A stretch of 64,000 nucleotides of DNA, from assembly GCA_041690035.1 (NCBI GenBank), contig JBDNFC010000048.1, positions 14,210 to 78,209 on the forward strand. The letters run 5' to 3'. The position numbers were made by a program, and so were the translations under genes. The DNA is from CALSPH01 sp041690035 (GTDB lineage: Bacteria > Bacteroidota > Bacteroidia > NS11-12g > UBA955). Under the pieces are notes generated by a model. It searched no databases, was not told the origin of the DNA, and saw nothing but the letters and a program-made list of their open reading frames with translations. Positions within the stretch are counted from its first letter, which is position 1. Each line of letters opens with the position of its first letter. Positions 63,845 through 64,000 of the stretch are shown in pieces.

Positions 63845-64000
63845 TTATTTTAGTAAAAACGTATTTTTAGCTTTGTCCCAATTTTCTATCATCTGTTTAC
63901 TAAATAATCCTAAAGTACCACCAGTATGCAAAAACAAGACTTTTTTGCCAGAAAAGGATTCTTTTTCTTTCATCATCGCAATGTAGGCTTTTGAAGTATA
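63845..64000 (-). CDS. D-cysteine desulfhydrase / ACC deaminase-like PLP enzyme (C-terminal end only)
   Basis: The last 51 codons of a gene that continues beyond the right edge. GKKVLFLHTGGTLGLFSK is the PLP phosphate-binding end of tryptophan-synthase-beta-fold enzymes of the ACC deaminase/D-cysteine desulfhydrase family (family form IHTGG-x-x-LFG). Converges on the DUF1573 genes. Confidence 0.75.
   Translation of the reverse strand, partial: YTSKAYIAMMKEKESFSGKKVLFLHTGGTLGLFSKQMIENWDKAKNTFLLK

Noticed and set aside
1..64000. CRISPR arrays, insertion sequences, prophage or defence islands
   Set aside because: No regularly spaced repeats, transposase, integrase, or phage structural genes were seen on either strand.

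Overview
The window is AT-rich (roughly one third G+C) chromosomal DNA from a member of the Bacteroidota, most likely a Chitinophagales/Sphingobacteriia-type lineage. The evidence is a set of proteins with type IX secretion (T9SS) C-terminal sorting domains, PKD and lamin-tail surface proteins, a short RpoD without region 1.1, DUF1573, DUF2723, DUF4230, WbqC and FecR family proteins, and repeated use of the Bacteroidota promoter (TTG, about 20 nt, TAnnTTTG) with no clear Shine-Dalgarno sequences. No insertion sequence, prophage, CRISPR array or plasmid function was seen. All names come from reading motifs; no database search was run.

Layout. 0-7.7 kb: two large T9SS-exported surface proteins facing each other (lamin-tail protein, cut by the left edge; giant PKD protein with a type B sorting domain), then tRNA-Arg(CCT). 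8.1-10.9 kb: purK-purE-folK-wbqC operon. 10.9-14.5 kb (minus): DoxX-like protein, a vanadium-haloperoxidase/PAP2 lipoprotein with an outer-membrane barrel, and a histidine phosphatase. 14.5-20.3 kb (plus): hotdog thioesterase + isochorismate synthase (menaquinone pathway), then DegT aminotransferase, UDP-sugar dehydrogenase, EamA transporter and YicC nuclease. 20.3-24.2 kb: an outer-membrane protein, a repeat-rich intergenic segment, and a run of small unrecognised minus-strand ORFs. 24.2-31.4 kb (minus): asd, a PaaE-type reductase, recR / glycosyltransferase fusion / acyl-CoA ligase, and YbjQ with an unlisted 45-aa membrane protein. 31.5-37.7 kb: odhB and rpoD embedded among broken genes (lamin-tail pseudogene, an unknown remnant, a shattered secreted-protein gene, a split FecR). 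37.8-46.5 kb: msrB, a beta-helix lipoprotein, rimP-nusA (minus), DUF2723 membrane protein, LapA-like protein and L-2-hydroxyglutarate oxidase. 46.5-48.1 kb: a truncated T9SS cargo protein and gene remnants. 48.1-64 kb: mostly housekeeping (metallophosphoesterase, DUF2461, arginase-like protein, NAD-dependent epimerase, ddl, gcvH, accD, class I aldolase, split metH, mgtE, rsmA), three tandem DUF1573 genes and, at the right edge, the end of a D-cysteine desulfhydrase/ACC deaminase-like gene.

The core genes describe an aerobic, menaquinone-using heterotroph (2-oxoglutarate dehydrogenase E2, isochorismate synthase, L-2-hydroxyglutarate oxidase) that exports adhesin-like proteins through T9SS. The variable part is a set of lineage-specific secreted proteins, several of them disrupted by frameshifts or in-frame TAA codons.

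The most interesting points are a compact intrinsic terminator in the short leader of rimP-nusA (candidate attenuator, in an operon that has lost its usual infB neighbour), poly-A indels immediately after the start codon of two T9SS cargo genes (phase variation or assembly error), a GT2 fused to a phosphoglycosyltransferase remnant without its catalytic core, an unrecognised operon of small ORFs at 22.1-23.5 kb, and several very small proteins (34-aa peptide, 45-aa membrane protein, stand-alone T9SS sorting domain).
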